Shown here one piece after another: positions 34,903 through 43,635 of a stretch of DNA of 64,000 bases. Source of the DNA: Oceanobacter kriegii DSM 6294 (GTDB lineage Bacteria; Pseudomonadota; Gammaproteobacteria; Pseudomonadales; Oceanobacteraceae); assembly GCF_000422845.1 (NCBI RefSeq), contig NZ_AUGV01000003.1, positions 310,001-374,000 on the forward strand, in the 5' to 3' direction. The translations under genes and the position numbers were made by a program. The first letter of the stretch is position 1. Every line of letters begins with the position of its first letter. Below the pieces are notes generated by a model that ran no database searches, was not told the DNA's origin, and saw only the letters and a list, made by a program, of their open reading frames with translations.

Positions 34903-35177
34903 TGTCCGAAGCCATTCAACGCCCACGCCGCTTTATTGCTGGCGTGGTGTGCCCACGGTGCGCCGAAATGGACAAGACGGTGATGTTCTCAAACGACGCC
35001 GGTGAGGAAGTGCGCGAATGCATTGCCTGCGGCTTTGTACAAACCTCGACCGAGCAAGCGCAGGAAGACGCGCTGGCCACCGAGCTGACCACTCGGGTTA
35101 CCCCGATGGACGGCAAGGCGCTTTATGATGACGAAGAAAAGCCTTTGAAAATCATGGGGTTGGAGCCGAAGGAGTAA
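34902..35177 (+). CDS. yheV: YheV-family zinc-ribbon protein
   Basis: A 91-residue protein with C-x2-C...C-x2-C: VCPRCAEMD and RECIACGFVQ, a zinc ribbon. The opening RPRRFIAGVVCPRCAEMDK and the ending KIMGLEPKE are conserved in YheV. The biochemical role is unknown. Pairing with prlC is common in gammaproteobacteria and supports the call. Confidence 0.9.
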   Translation: MSEAIQRPRRFIAGVVCPRCAEMDKTVMFSNDAGEEVRECIACGFVQTSTEQAQEDALATELTTRVTPMDGKALYDDEEKPLKIMGLEPKE

Positions 35178-35197
35178 TTCTTAGGCCGGGCAGTTGT

Positions 35198-35352
35198 GGT
35201 GTATTACGCCTTCGGCCAATACACCCTACGATCTGCTTTTTGTGGGTTGGGCCCCGCCCAACAATTGCCGGGCATGGCCCAGCCTACGAGCTGCTGTTTT
35301 GTAGGAGGCAGCTTGCTGCCGATGGCTTATCGAGAGCAAGCTCCCTCCCACA
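35198..35352. repeat. Mosaic of REP-like modules after yheV
   Basis: Three hairpin modules in a row: GGTGTATT...AATACACC ending CCTACGATCTGC (35198-35236); GGTTGGGC-CCC-GCCCAAC with GGGCATGGCCC ending CCTACGAGCTGC (35245-35295); and TTGTAGGAGG-CAGCTTGCTG paired with AGCAAGCTCCCTCCCACA (35300-35352), with an inner GGCAGC-TT-GCTGCC. The same CCTACGA.CTGC joint occurs in the repeats at 14.8 and 14.9 kb. Together with the C-rich tract downstream this fills the 348-base gap before the next gene. Confidence 0.75.
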
Positions 35353-35389
35353 CTATTGGCCAGCCCCCAGAGGCTGCACGCCCGCCCGA

Positions 35390-35449
35390 CCCCATACCCC
35401 AGACCCCAGACCCCAGACCCCAGACCCCATACCCCAGACCCCAGACCCG
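35390..35449 (-). repeat. Heptanucleotide tandem tract, G-quadruplex-type on the minus strand
   Basis: Eight CCCC/CCC runs spaced by AGA or ATA (unit CCCCAGA, 7 bases) on the plus strand. The minus strand therefore reads repeated GGGGTCT, a run of G4 tracts with three-base loops, ideal for a G-quadruplex; the plus strand could form an i-motif. It ends about 75 bases upstream of the COG3014 lipoprotein gene and may affect its transcription or vary in length between strains. Confidence 0.85.
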
Positions 35450-35525
35450 CGATTTCCACAAACCCATTGGTCACTTGGGCACACTCGGCTAGACTGATTG
35501 CACCGCTTTCAAGGAGAGAAATCGC

Positions 35526-37271
35526 GTGCTGTCACACTGCACAAGATTCCTGACCATTACCTGCTTACTGCTGTGGCTGAACGGCTGTGCGACCTACAGC
35601 GCGGGCTTACAGCCCATGTACAACGACCTCAAGCAAGGTAACTTTCAGGCGTCGGAGGACAAGCTCAAACAAGCCCTGTCGCCCAATGGCGCCGACCGCT
35701 TGTTGTACTTTCTGGAGCTGGGCGTTATCCAGCATCTGGATGGCGACTACGCCGCCAGTAACCAATCTTTCGAACAAGCAGAACGGGTTTCCGAACAGCT
35801 GGAAACCACCAGCATCATGAATCAGACCCTGGCGATGTTTTCCAACGCCCGTCAGGCGGATTACGCCGGTCAGATGCATGAAAAACTGCTGATCAATTAC
35901 TACAAGGCACTCAATTACCTGGGCTTGGCCAGTCAGGCCAGCAGCCGTAACCAGAAGCTGGATGCACTGGACGGCGCGCGGGTAGAAGCCCGCCGCATGA
36001 TCATCAAGCTCAATGACCTCAACGATCAGTTGGGGGATTACGAGGAAGCCAAGGCCGACTCCGACAGCTCGTTCAACAAAATCATGAAGCTGCTCAGTGC
36101 GCTTAACGGCGATCAGTTTGACAAGAACACCCTGATTTACCGCGACGATGCTCTGGCTCATTACCTCACCGGCCTCAGCTTTGAAATGAACGGCGAGTAC
36201 GACGATGCCCGCATCAGCTACCGCAAGGCAGCGGAAAGCTACGAGCAGGGCTATGCCGAGCAGTTTCGTTTGGGCACCGACATGACCCGTCAGGCGTGGC
36301 TGGATACCGCTCGGATGATGCGTTTCAGCGGTGGCTTTGACGATGAGATCAAGGACATTGCCGAACACAAACTGACTGCCGAACAACGCAACGAGCTGCA
36401 ACAGGCCAGCCCTGACGATGCCCAGCTGATGGTGGTTGAGCACAAGGGTTTTGCGCCGCCGCTGGAAGAAATGAACCTGCAAATGTGGGCCGACCCCAAC
36501 ACCCGTTCGCTGAAAATCCGGCCGATCTCGGGTGGCCGTGACGCCTGGACCTGGTTCTACATGCTCTACGCCGACAAGGGCGTCTACAACATCATTACAG
36601 CGTATCTGGATGCCAAGGCCGGTAATTTCCCCATCACCCCATTTGTGAAAACCATTTATCTGGGGCCGCTGTGGAGCACGGTGGAAGACCTGAATCTGGA
36701 CACGGCGATCAGTGGCTTTTTGCGCGTCACCGTGCCGTACTACAAGCCTTTGCCGGTACTGGGCAGCAGTAATTTGCAGATTGCTCCGGTTACTATCGCA
36801 AACAATAGCGAAGCCAGTAACCAAACCAGCAGCCAAACCAATGCCCGCACCTTACAGCAGATACAGCGATTGACGTTGGAAAAAGCCGCCAGCCCGGCGC
36901 AAATGGGCTTGCAGCAAAAGTTGCTGACGTCGTCTTCGGAAATTCAGCAGGCGCTGGCGCGCTCGGCCATCAAGGCGCTGTCGGTGAAGAGCATTGGCAG
37001 CTCGGTGGATTCTTCCGGGCTATTGGCCTTTGCCGGTGGCTTGCTGACCCAGCTGACCGAGGCGTCGGAAACCCGCAGCTGGCAGCTGTTGCCGCAGGAC
37101 ATTCGTATCCGGCGCATGACTCTGGCGGCAGGGGAATACGACCTGACACTGACATCCGAGCTGGAAACCGGTATCCGTGAGAACCACAATACCCGAATGA
37201 CACTCAAACCGGGTCAGATTGGTCTATGGCAAGTGCGCTCGATGGGCAACACGCCAACAACCGATTACTGA
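35526..37271 (+). CDS. COG3014 family lipoprotein
   Basis: A 581-residue lipoprotein. It starts with GTG after AAGGAGAG; the signal MLSHCTRFLTITCLLLWLNG ends in the lipobox LNGC (Cys about 21). About 40-260 is made of helical repeats like TPRs (NFQASEDKLKQALS, YAASNQSFEQAERV, YDDARISYRKAAES), the C-terminal part is mixed beta. The family is uncharacterised, but it regularly stands in front of a LpoB-like and an LPP20-like gene as here, spacing 64 and 28 bases, which points to an outer-membrane lipoprotein assembly helping the peptidoglycan synthase activator. The last codons repeat (ACCGATTACTG occurs again right after the stop). Confidence 0.8.
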   Translation: MLSHCTRFLTITCLLLWLNGCATYSAGLQPMYNDLKQGNFQASEDKLKQALSPNGADRLLYFLELGVIQHLDGDYAASNQSFEQAERVSEQLETTSIMNQTLAMFSNARQADYAGQMHEKLLINYYKALNYLGLASQASSRNQKLDALDGARVEARRMIIKLNDLNDQLGDYEEAKADSDSSFNKIMKLLSALNGDQFDKNTLIYRDDALAHYLTGLSFEMNGEYDDARISYRKAAESYEQGYAEQFRLGTDMTRQAWLDTARMMRFSGGFDDEIKDIAEHKLTAEQRNELQQASPDDAQLMVVEHKGFAPPLEEMNLQMWADPNTRSLKIRPISGGRDAWTWFYMLYADKGVYNIITAYLDAKAGNFPITPFVKTIYLGPLWSTVEDLNLDTAISGFLRVTVPYYKPLPVLGSSNLQIAPVTIANNSEASNQTSSQTNARTLQQIQRLTLEKAASPAQMGLQQKLLTSSSEIQQALARSAIKALSVKSIGSSVDSSGLLAFAGGLLTQLTEASETRSWQLLPQDIRIRRMTLAAGEYDLTLTSELETGIRENHNTRMTLKPGQIGLWQVRSMGNTPTTDY

Positions 37272-37335
37272 TTAATAACCGATTACTGATATTGCTGGTC
37301 TGACGGCCAGTCCACACAGGCAGAGGACGCAAAGA

Positions 37336-37953
37336 ATGACACTTTCACGCACCCTGAACAGCATCATGAAAACCGCTCTGGTTGGCGGCGTGGCTTTGGC
37401 CGCCCTGTCCGGTTGCACCTCAACCGAGGTGAAGCGGGTGGATGCCAAGGAAGAGATTGCCCTGTCAGACCGCTGGAATGCCACCGACTCGCGTTTGGTC
37501 GCTGAGGAAATGATTGCCGACATGGTGTCGTTCCCGTGGGCCACCGAGTTTGAAATGAACAACAACCGCAAGCCAACGGTGATCATTCAGCGCATCAGCA
37601 ACAAGTCCCACGAACACATCGCTGTGGACACTTTCATCAACGACATCAAGCGCAGCATCATCCGCTCCGGCAAGGCCAACTTTGTTGCTGGCGGCGACGA
37701 GCGTGCGGCGATTCGTGAAGAACGTGCAGACCAGGAATTGAATGCGGCCCAAGCCAAGCAGCAGGGTCAGGAGCAAGCGGCTGATTTCGCCTTGTCTGGC
37801 ACCATCAATTCAATTGTTGATCAGGTCGACGATGAGCGCGTGACCTTCTATCAGGTGGATCTGAAGCTGATCGACATGGAAAGCAACATCGAAGTGTGGA
37901 ACGGCCAGAAGAAAATCCAGAAGTACCAGAACAAGTCGTCCTACAGCTTGTAA
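37336..37953 (+). CDS. lpoB: Penicillin-binding protein activator LpoB
   Basis: A 205-residue outer-membrane lipoprotein, lipobox LSGC with Cys27. The mature part has the LpoB/COG3417 fold: RLVAEEMIADMVSFPWATEF, KPTVIIQRISNKSHEHIAVD, FINDIKRSIIRSGKANFVAG, LSGTINSIVDQV and VTFYQVDLKLIDMES. LpoB reaches through the peptidoglycan and stimulates PBP1b. There is no long Pro-rich N-terminal spacer as in E. coli. Middle gene of the three-lipoprotein operon. Confidence 0.88.
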   Translation: MTLSRTLNSIMKTALVGGVALAALSGCTSTEVKRVDAKEEIALSDRWNATDSRLVAEEMIADMVSFPWATEFEMNNNRKPTVIIQRISNKSHEHIAVDTFINDIKRSIIRSGKANFVAGGDERAAIREERADQELNAAQAKQQGQEQAADFALSGTINSIVDQVDDERVTFYQVDLKLIDMESNIEVWNGQKKIQKYQNKSSYSL

Positions 37954-37981
37954 GCCGATCTGATACAAGGAGCACTTTCGT

Positions 37982-39040
37982 ATGGTGATCAAGCCATTGG
38001 CGCTGCTGGCGTCTACCGCAATGCTGGCGGCGTGTGCCGGTATGCCATCGACCGATACCGGCCAGACGGCCGCGCAGCGCGCCGAGGCCGCTTCGTTGGC
38101 GGCACTGAACGGTGCTCCGGAATGGTCGGTAAACCCACCACACCGCAGTGGCATGGCCTACGGCGTTGGCAGCATCGAAGTGATTGGTGATGCCGCTTCG
38201 GCGGTACGACGGGCCGGCGAGCTGGCTCGTATTGATCTGGTCAGCCAGCTACGGGTGACGATTTCAGGGGACTTCTCGTCCATCACCACCGAAACCAACG
38301 CTTCCGGGCAAGCAACCTCAGTGCAGCGTCGGGTGCAGCAGAAAGTTCGCAGTCAGGTGGCGGAAGTGACCCTCGATGAGGTAATCATCAAGGAGGCCTC
38401 GGTGGTCAATGGCACCGCCTATGCGTTGGCCGAGCTGGATCGCAATGCTGCCGCTGCGCGTTTGCGCCAGCAAATTACCGAAGTGGAACAGCAGCTGGAC
38501 CAGTACGCTCAGGTGCAGCCCGAAGGCGATACCCTGCAACAACTGCGGGTGATGTTGCCAGTGCTCAACCTGCTGGCAGAACGTCAGGCCTATGCCGACA
38601 AGCTGGCGCTGGTGGCTATGGACAACAAGGCTGCGCCGTTGCTGGCAAACCATCGTCAGTTGCAGCAGCGGGTGCTGGACTTGCTGGATACGCTGGTGGT
38701 GAAGGTGAACTTCAGCAATGCCACCGCCCGTTCCATGTCGGGGGAATTGCTGCAGGCGCTGACGTCGCAGGGGCTGAAGGTTCAACAGGCTGGCAGCTAC
38801 GACCTGCTGTTTGATGTCTCGGCTGAACGCTCCAATCGCACCCAGGACAATCGCTACTACGCGTTTGTTAAAGCACGAGTGCAGATTCAGGACGCCGATC
38901 AGCGGGTGCTGTCGTCGTTCAGTGATACTGCTCGCGGCATTTCCGGGCTGGAAACGGTGGCCTGGCAAAAAGCTTCTGAAGCGGTGGCAGAAAAGCTGCA
39001 AACCGAGCTGGCCAATACCCTCGCCGAACGGCTGATGTAA
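37982..39040 (+). CDS. LPP20 family lipoprotein
   Basis: A 352-residue lipoprotein: signal MVIKPLALLASTAML, lipobox LAAC with Cys18. PEWSVNPP and RAGELARIDLVSQLRVTISGD are the LPP20 domain; then a coiled helix (ARLRQQITEVEQQLDQY) and a second beta domain with VRVQIQDADQRVLSSFSDT-like sequence. AAGGAG precedes the ATG. The function is unknown; it is the third member of the COG3014-LpoB-LPP20 set, and a strong terminator follows. Confidence 0.82.
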   Translation: MVIKPLALLASTAMLAACAGMPSTDTGQTAAQRAEAASLAALNGAPEWSVNPPHRSGMAYGVGSIEVIGDAASAVRRAGELARIDLVSQLRVTISGDFSSITTETNASGQATSVQRRVQQKVRSQVAEVTLDEVIIKEASVVNGTAYALAELDRNAAAARLRQQITEVEQQLDQYAQVQPEGDTLQQLRVMLPVLNLLAERQAYADKLALVAMDNKAAPLLANHRQLQQRVLDLLDTLVVKVNFSNATARSMSGELLQALTSQGLKVQQAGSYDLLFDVSAERSNRTQDNRYYAFVKARVQIQDADQRVLSSFSDTARGISGLETVAWQKASEAVAEKLQTELANTLAERLM

Positions 39041-39086
39041 GCACCAGCGTTCAGCCGTTCGAAAGCAGAGCAAACCGCCAATCAAC

Positions 39087-39124
39087 AAAAAGCCCTGTCA
39101 GATGACTCTGACAGGGCTTTTTTG
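39087..39124. terminator. Bidirectional terminator between LPP20 and yceI
   Basis: AAAAAGCCCTGTCAGA pairs with TCTGACAGGGCTTTTT around TGAC, a 16-bp stem with A/T ends on both sides. It closes the lipoprotein operon and the convergent YceI gene. Confidence 0.93.
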
Positions 39125-39147
39125 AAGGTGCTGGAAAAGCGTCAGGC

Positions 39148-39717
39148 TTACTTGCGGATGCCTTCGACGTTCAGTTCCAGTTCTACCGGTACGTTACCCA
39201 GGTAGCCGTCCATGTTGAAGTCGCCCAGCATGATCTGGGTAGTGCCGGTGAAACCGGTGCGGTAGCCACCCCATGGGTCTTTGCCTTCACCCAGCTGGGA
39301 AACCGGGAAGGTCAGGGTCTTGGTTACGCCACGCAGGGTGAATTCGCCAGTCAGTTCGCCTTTGCCTTCGCCAGTGGCTTTGTAGCCAGTGCTCTTGAAG
39401 GTAGCGGTTGGGTATTCGTCAACGTACAGGAAGTCCTTGCTGCGCAGGTGCTTGTCACGCTCGGCGTGGTTGGAGTCGATGGACGCCACGTCGATGGTCA
39501 CTTCAATTTCGGAGTCGGCAGGCTTGGCCTTGTCCCACTCGAAATCGCCTTCGAAGCTGTTGAAACGGCCGGTCAGCCAGCTGTAACCCAGGTGCTTCAC
39601 CTTGAAGTTGATGGACGCGTGGGCACCTTTGGTGTCAATCACGTAGTCAGCGGCGTTGGCAACGGTAGCGGTCATGGCTGCCGCGGATACGGACAGGGCA
39701 ATCAGCAGTTTTTTCAT
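39148..39717 (-). CDS. YceI family periplasmic protein
   Basis: A 189-residue exported lipocalin-like protein. MKKLLIALSVSAAAMTATVANA is the signal, followed by ADYVIDTKGAHASINFKVKHLGYSWLTGRF, the conserved opening, and HAERDKHLRSKDFL. GAGTCC lies before the ATG. YceI proteins bind polyisoprenoids or related lipids such as ubiquinone precursors. The cytochrome b561 gene just upstream is a recurrent partner, suggesting a quinone-linked redox unit. Acid and osmotic stress induce yceI in E. coli; nothing of that is visible here. Confidence 0.93.
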   Translation of the reverse strand: MKKLLIALSVSAAAMTATVANAADYVIDTKGAHASINFKVKHLGYSWLTGRFNSFEGDFEWDKAKPADSEIEVTIDVASIDSNHAERDKHLRSKDFLYVDEYPTATFKSTGYKATGEGKGELTGEFTLRGVTKTLTFPVSQLGEGKDPWGGYRTGFTGTTQIMLGDFNMDGYLGNVPVELELNVEGIRK

Positions 39718-39801
39718 GGTCGGACTCCTTTTGGTCTTCCCTGATTCAGATCGGGAGAGATTCAGTATTTCGTACGGTTAAGGGTGACGCTGCGACCGGC
39801 T

Positions 39802-40347
39802 TCACAAGCCCGGCTTCAGCATGCGTTTTAAAGTGTTGTCCTTGTTGATGACGTGGTGCTTCAGTGCCGCCAGCGCGTGCACAGCCACCATGGCCATCAA
39901 CAGCCAGGCCAGAATTTCGTGTACTTCACCGGCAATTTCTTCCTGCGAGCCACGCTCGGTCAGGGTCGCCGGTACGGAAAACAGGCCAAACACGTCGACG
40001 GCCCGGCCGTCGGCGGTAGAAATCAGGTAGCCGCTGACCAGCAGCACGGCAATCACCAGGTATAAACCCAGATGAGCGAAATGGGCGGCGGTGTTTTCCA
40101 GCTTCTTGGTCGACAGACCGGCCGGTGACGGATTCAGCTGACGCCAGCCAAAGCGCACCACAAACACCAGTGCAACCAGCACACCAATGGCTTTGTGGGT
40201 TTCCAGCGAGCCGTGATACCAGCTGTCGTAGTAAGTCAGTTCAACCATGTACAAGCCAAGGCCGAACATGCCAAAAATGGCCAGCACCATGATCCAGTGC
40301 AACAGAATGGCCACCAGGCCGTAGCCGGTTTGGGTATTTTTCATCAT
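39802..40347 (-). CDS. Cytochrome b561 family protein (YodB/CybB-like)
   Basis: A 181-residue di-haem membrane protein. The start is MMKNTQTGYGLVAILLHWIM, chosen over an upstream extension of 48 codons that overlaps the LysR promoter. Four helices are seen, with axial His candidates in LLHWIMV, SLETHKAIG, and HEILAWLLMAMVAVHALAALKHH. Such proteins pass electrons between quinol and periplasmic acceptors. It sits 84 bases before yceI in the same direction. Confidence 0.9.
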   Translation of the reverse strand: MMKNTQTGYGLVAILLHWIMVLAIFGMFGLGLYMVELTYYDSWYHGSLETHKAIGVLVALVFVVRFGWRQLNPSPAGLSTKKLENTAAHFAHLGLYLVIAVLLVSGYLISTADGRAVDVFGLFSVPATLTERGSQEEIAGEVHEILAWLLMAMVAVHALAALKHHVINKDNTLKRMLKPGL

Positions 40348-40471
40348 GGTTGGTTGCGGTTCCGGTATTTGATAATGACTCACAGTACGCAAATCCGGTT
40401 CTGAGAAAAATAGCGAAAGATCGACAATAATTGTGCAAAAATGCACAAAACTTTTCGGTGAGATTGCAAAC

Positions 40472-41398
40472 ATGCAAGCTGAAGACTTCAACTGGGACGA
40501 TTTGCACGTCGCCTACCGGGTGGCTGAACTGGGCACCCTGAGCCGTGCTGCCGAGCGGTTGGGGCTGAACCATTCCACCGTATTGCGCCGTATCACGCGG
40601 CTTGAGCAGCAGTTAGGCGTGCGTTTGTTCATTCGTCACCAGCGCGGTTACCAGCTTACGGATGCCGGGCAATTCATGTTGGCGCGGATGCGTCCTATCG
40701 CTGACGACATGCTGCGTTTGTATAGTGGCCTGGCGACTCAGGAAAGTTCGCCATCCGGAACGCTGCGTATTTCCACGGTGTCGGACTTCTCGCTGTTTTT
40801 TGCCCCCATGCTGCATGCCTTCCGTGAGCAATATCCGCAAATTCGGGTGCAGGTGATGGCCACCGACGAGCGGGCGTCGCTGGTGAGCGGCGATGTGCAT
40901 GTGGCGATTCGGATGGGCGCTCAGCCAACCGAGCCGGATTTGATTGCCCGCAAGCTGATTCCGGCGTCGATGCAATACTACGCGTCGCCGTCTTACATTC
41001 GCCGTTATGGCGTGCCGACCAATCTGGCCGAGGTCAAACACCACCAGTGGGTGCTGCCATCCGGGCGCAAGCGTCAGATGTCGGGCATTCGCGAGTTGAT
41101 GGCCAATATCAATCCCGACCAGATTGTCTTCGAGAGCAACAGCTTTACCGATATTTTCTCGGCGGTGTCGGAAGGCATGGGCATCGGCCCGGTTGGGTTT
41201 CTACAGCGTGCCAGTAATATCCACCACGAGCTGGTGCCGGTGAATTTTGGCGTTAAGGAAGATCCGTCGTTCATGTGGTTTGTGTACCACAAGGACATGC
41301 GCAGCAGCGCCCGGGTACGGGCGTTGCTGGATTTTATGGTTGAACGGGTGCCAGACATGCTACCGGCACTGGATGGCGCACCGGCAGGGCATAGTTAA
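40472..41398 (+). CDS. LysR family transcription regulator
   Basis: A 308-residue LysR regulator. The start MQAEDFNWDDLHVAYRVAEL opens the winged helix (GTLSRAAERLGLNHSTVLRRITRLEQQLG); an extension to 40433 is not needed. The effector domain follows (GTLRISTVSDFSLFFAPMLHAF). It is transcribed away from cytochrome b561/yceI, so these are the likely targets, through the 124-base shared gap. Its TAA stop lies in the first unit of a 12-base minisatellite, so the C-terminus could vary between strains if the repeat slips. Confidence 0.9.
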   Translation: MQAEDFNWDDLHVAYRVAELGTLSRAAERLGLNHSTVLRRITRLEQQLGVRLFIRHQRGYQLTDAGQFMLARMRPIADDMLRLYSGLATQESSPSGTLRISTVSDFSLFFAPMLHAFREQYPQIRVQVMATDERASLVSGDVHVAIRMGAQPTEPDLIARKLIPASMQYYASPSYIRRYGVPTNLAEVKHHQWVLPSGRKRQMSGIRELMANINPDQIVFESNSFTDIFSAVSEGMGIGPVGFLQRASNIHHELVPVNFGVKEDPSFMWFVYHKDMRSSARVRALLDFMVERVPDMLPALDGAPAGHS

Positions 41399-41462
41399 GG
41401 ATGTAGTTAAGGGCGTAGTTAAGAACGTAGCTAAGGGCGTAGTTAAGCGAGTAACTAAGGGC
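41391..41462. repeat. 12-bp minisatellite, six units, starting in the LysR stop
   Basis: Six consecutive 12-base units of consensus GTAGTTAAGGGC (first ATAGTTAAGGAT, last GTAACTAAGGGC). Unit length is a multiple of three and every unit contains a TAA in the LysR frame, giving six in-frame stops in a row. The tract fills the gap to the convergent gene that ends at 41467. Confidence 0.9.
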
Positions 41463-41466
41463 TCCG

Positions 41467-42060
41467 TCAGACGATAGCGCTTGGCAGGCCGAAGGCATCG
41501 GCCAGACAAGGCCAGTGCTGGCAAATGCGGGAGACCTTGCCCGGCTGCTGGTCCACTGCGTGGGTGTTGTAAAACAGCCGTTCCGGATGGCGACAGCTGT
41601 TGTTGACCAGGCTGTCGATCATGTCGGCGTCGTCTTCGTCCAGCAGTGCCTGCACCACGATGTTGGCGGTGGCCAGGTCGTGGTTGGTGAGGGTTTCGCC
41701 GGTGCGGCTGAGCCACAGGTCATTCATCTCTTCTGCAACCCGCAAGGCAAACCAGGCGCGGCGCATCAGCATCACGCTGCCACAGCTGTTCACTGGCGCG
41801 CACATTTCCAACAGCGGCATGGCCGAATGAATGCGTTGCAGCAATTTGGGCGCGTTATCGGCGAGGGTGTTTTCCAACTCCAGAAAGTACATGCAGTAGT
41901 CCATCACAAACTGGCTCAGCTGGGCGACAGCCTTCGACTCTGCGGTTTGCACAACCCGGCTGAGCTGGTTCAGCCGCGCGGTGATGCGTTTTTCCAGCCC
42001 GGCTTTTTGGCCAGCCAGCGAGGGTTGCACACTGAGGATGGAAACTGCCGAATCTGACAT
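41467..42060 (-). CDS. Protein of unknown function
   Basis: A 197-residue soluble protein that I do not recognise. It is mainly helical: GLEKRITARLNQLSRVVQTA, VMDYCMYFLELENTLADNAP, then MPLLEMCAPVNSCGSVMLMR, ALRVAEEMNDLWLSRTGE and a C-terminal domain with NNSCRHPERLFYNTHAVD. Six Cys are present but with no clear metal pattern. Start ATG; an AT-rich promoter-like gap of about 100 bases separates it from the MATE gene upstream. The frame is well supported by codon use. Confidence 0.7.
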   Translation of the reverse strand: MSDSAVSILSVQPSLAGQKAGLEKRITARLNQLSRVVQTAESKAVAQLSQFVMDYCMYFLELENTLADNAPKLLQRIHSAMPLLEMCAPVNSCGSVMLMRRAWFALRVAEEMNDLWLSRTGETLTNHDLATANIVVQALLDEDDADMIDSLVNNSCRHPERLFYNTHAVDQQPGKVSRICQHWPCLADAFGLPSAIV

Positions 42061-42163
42061 TGTGGCCTCGTTTTTAAAAATACCAATAAAATCAATTGGT
42101 TAGGTTTGCTTTTCGTTCCTTGTAGTAAAAGTATAGTAAAACTTGACGCCCTCGCCAGTGACG

Positions 42164-43597
42164 TCAGGAACGCGGTGCATAATTGACAGGTTGTCTGTAC
42201 AAGGAGACTGAGAACTGGATCACAAATAGCGCCCGTGCCAGTAAAAAGGCATAAAAGCTGATCCACAGGCCGCTGTTGCCCTGACCATCAAGTAGCCACC
42301 ACAACGGCACAAACACCAGCAGTGCCGCCGCCAGCATGGCGTTTCGCATGGTCGCCGTTGCTCCTGCGCCAATGCATAAACCGTCGAGCCAGTAGCTCCA
42401 CCAACCCACCATTGGCAGCCAGATCAACCAGTGTTGATATTGGTCCAAAACCGCCAGCAAGTCCTGGTTGTTGGTTAACATTGGCCAGATCCAGTGAGAG
42501 CCAAACGCAAACAGCAGCGTCATCAATATTCCCAGTGCCAGAGAATTGACACCGGTAAGCAGGAAGGTGATTCGTACCTGTCGGGTGGTGTGCGCCACAC
42601 TGTCTTCAGAATCCACAGCGCCCTGCTTGGTGGTTTGCGAGCGATTGCCGGCAAACCGCGCCAGCGCCTGTCCGGTGAGGCTCTCAGCCGCGTGGGCAAT
42701 GCCATCCAGAGCGTTGGAAATCAGCAGCAGCAGGGTAATGATCAGGCTGTTGGTGGCCAGCACCAGCTCCCCTTGCTGGGCGCCCTGGGCATTAAAAAAG
42801 GCAAACACCAGCAACAGGGTGAGGGTGCGTACAAACAGCTGGTGGTTCACCTGTACCACAGGTTTGAGCGTTGGCCAGTCGGGGCGGCTGTGCCACAGTC
42901 CAGCCAGTCCCTTGTCCAGCTGGCTTAGCAGCGGCTGAAAGGCACCGCTGCGGTGGGCGTAGTAGAGGCCAACTGCCAGTCCGCTCCAATCGGCGATCAC
43001 ACTGCCAAGGGCGACGCCGTCGGTGGTCATACCCAAACCGTACACAAACAGCGCATCGAGCCCGCCGTTGATCAGGTTGGTGACGGTCATAATCACCAGT
43101 GGCACACGGGTTTGGCCACGGCCAATAAACCAACCCAGCAAGCAGTATTGCAACAGCACCGCGGGCACGGAGAACAGCCGGATAGCCAGATAAGTAGCCG
43201 CGCCGGCTTCGACTTCGTTTGATGCGTCCATCAAGGGCAGCACCAGGGGATACAGCAAGGTGCCCAGCAGCCACACGGTCAGACTCAGCGGCAGCGCCAG
43301 CCAGATGGCGTTGATCAGCACCTGATGCTGGGCATCGGCCTGATGGCTGCGGGCAGACAGTGCCGTGGTGCCCATGCGCAGAAAGCCGAAGCTCCAGCAC
43401 AGCATGGTAAACAGCTGGGCACCGATGGCCACCGCGCCCAGGTAGGCGGCGTTGGGCAAGTGTCCCAGAATTGCGCTGTCGACCAGGCCCAGCAAGGGCA
43501 CGGTGATGTTGCTGAGCATTACCGGCCAGGCGATTGCCCAGATGCGACCTTGTGTCGCAAGGGCGGTGTCAGGTGAAGCAGAATCCGTGCGGGTCAT
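42164..43597 (-). CDS. MATE family efflux transporter (DinF-like)
   Basis: A 477-residue twelve-helix transporter. IAWPVMLSNITVPLLGLVD and SAILGHLPNAAYLGAVAIG open the N-terminal half, and DGIAHAAESLTGQALARFAG the second, as in the DinF/eukaryotic-like branch of MATE. It exports cationic drugs or metabolites with Na+ or H+. Only 38 bases separate it from the divergent SCO gene, so the promoters overlap. Confidence 0.92.
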   Translation of the reverse strand: MTRTDSASPDTALATQGRIWAIAWPVMLSNITVPLLGLVDSAILGHLPNAAYLGAVAIGAQLFTMLCWSFGFLRMGTTALSARSHQADAQHQVLINAIWLALPLSLTVWLLGTLLYPLVLPLMDASNEVEAGAATYLAIRLFSVPAVLLQYCLLGWFIGRGQTRVPLVIMTVTNLINGGLDALFVYGLGMTTDGVALGSVIADWSGLAVGLYYAHRSGAFQPLLSQLDKGLAGLWHSRPDWPTLKPVVQVNHQLFVRTLTLLLVFAFFNAQGAQQGELVLATNSLIITLLLLISNALDGIAHAAESLTGQALARFAGNRSQTTKQGAVDSEDSVAHTTRQVRITFLLTGVNSLALGILMTLLFAFGSHWIWPMLTNNQDLLAVLDQYQHWLIWLPMVGWWSYWLDGLCIGAGATATMRNAMLAAALLVFVPLWWLLDGQGNSGLWISFYAFLLARALFVIQFSVSLYRQPVNYAPRS

Positions 43598-43635
43598 GGC
43601 TGATATACTCAGGTCAGATAGTCAGGAGAGAAACA

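Noticed and set aside
33439-34926. 495-codon minus-strand open frame
   Set aside because: Antisense shadow of prlC, whose M3 motifs are unmistakable.
35390-35449. Possible CRISPR-like array
   Set aside because: The repeat unit is only seven bases with no spacers; it is a simple tandem repeat.
35607-36836. 409-codon minus-strand open frame
   Set aside because: Antisense shadow of the COG3014 lipoprotein gene.
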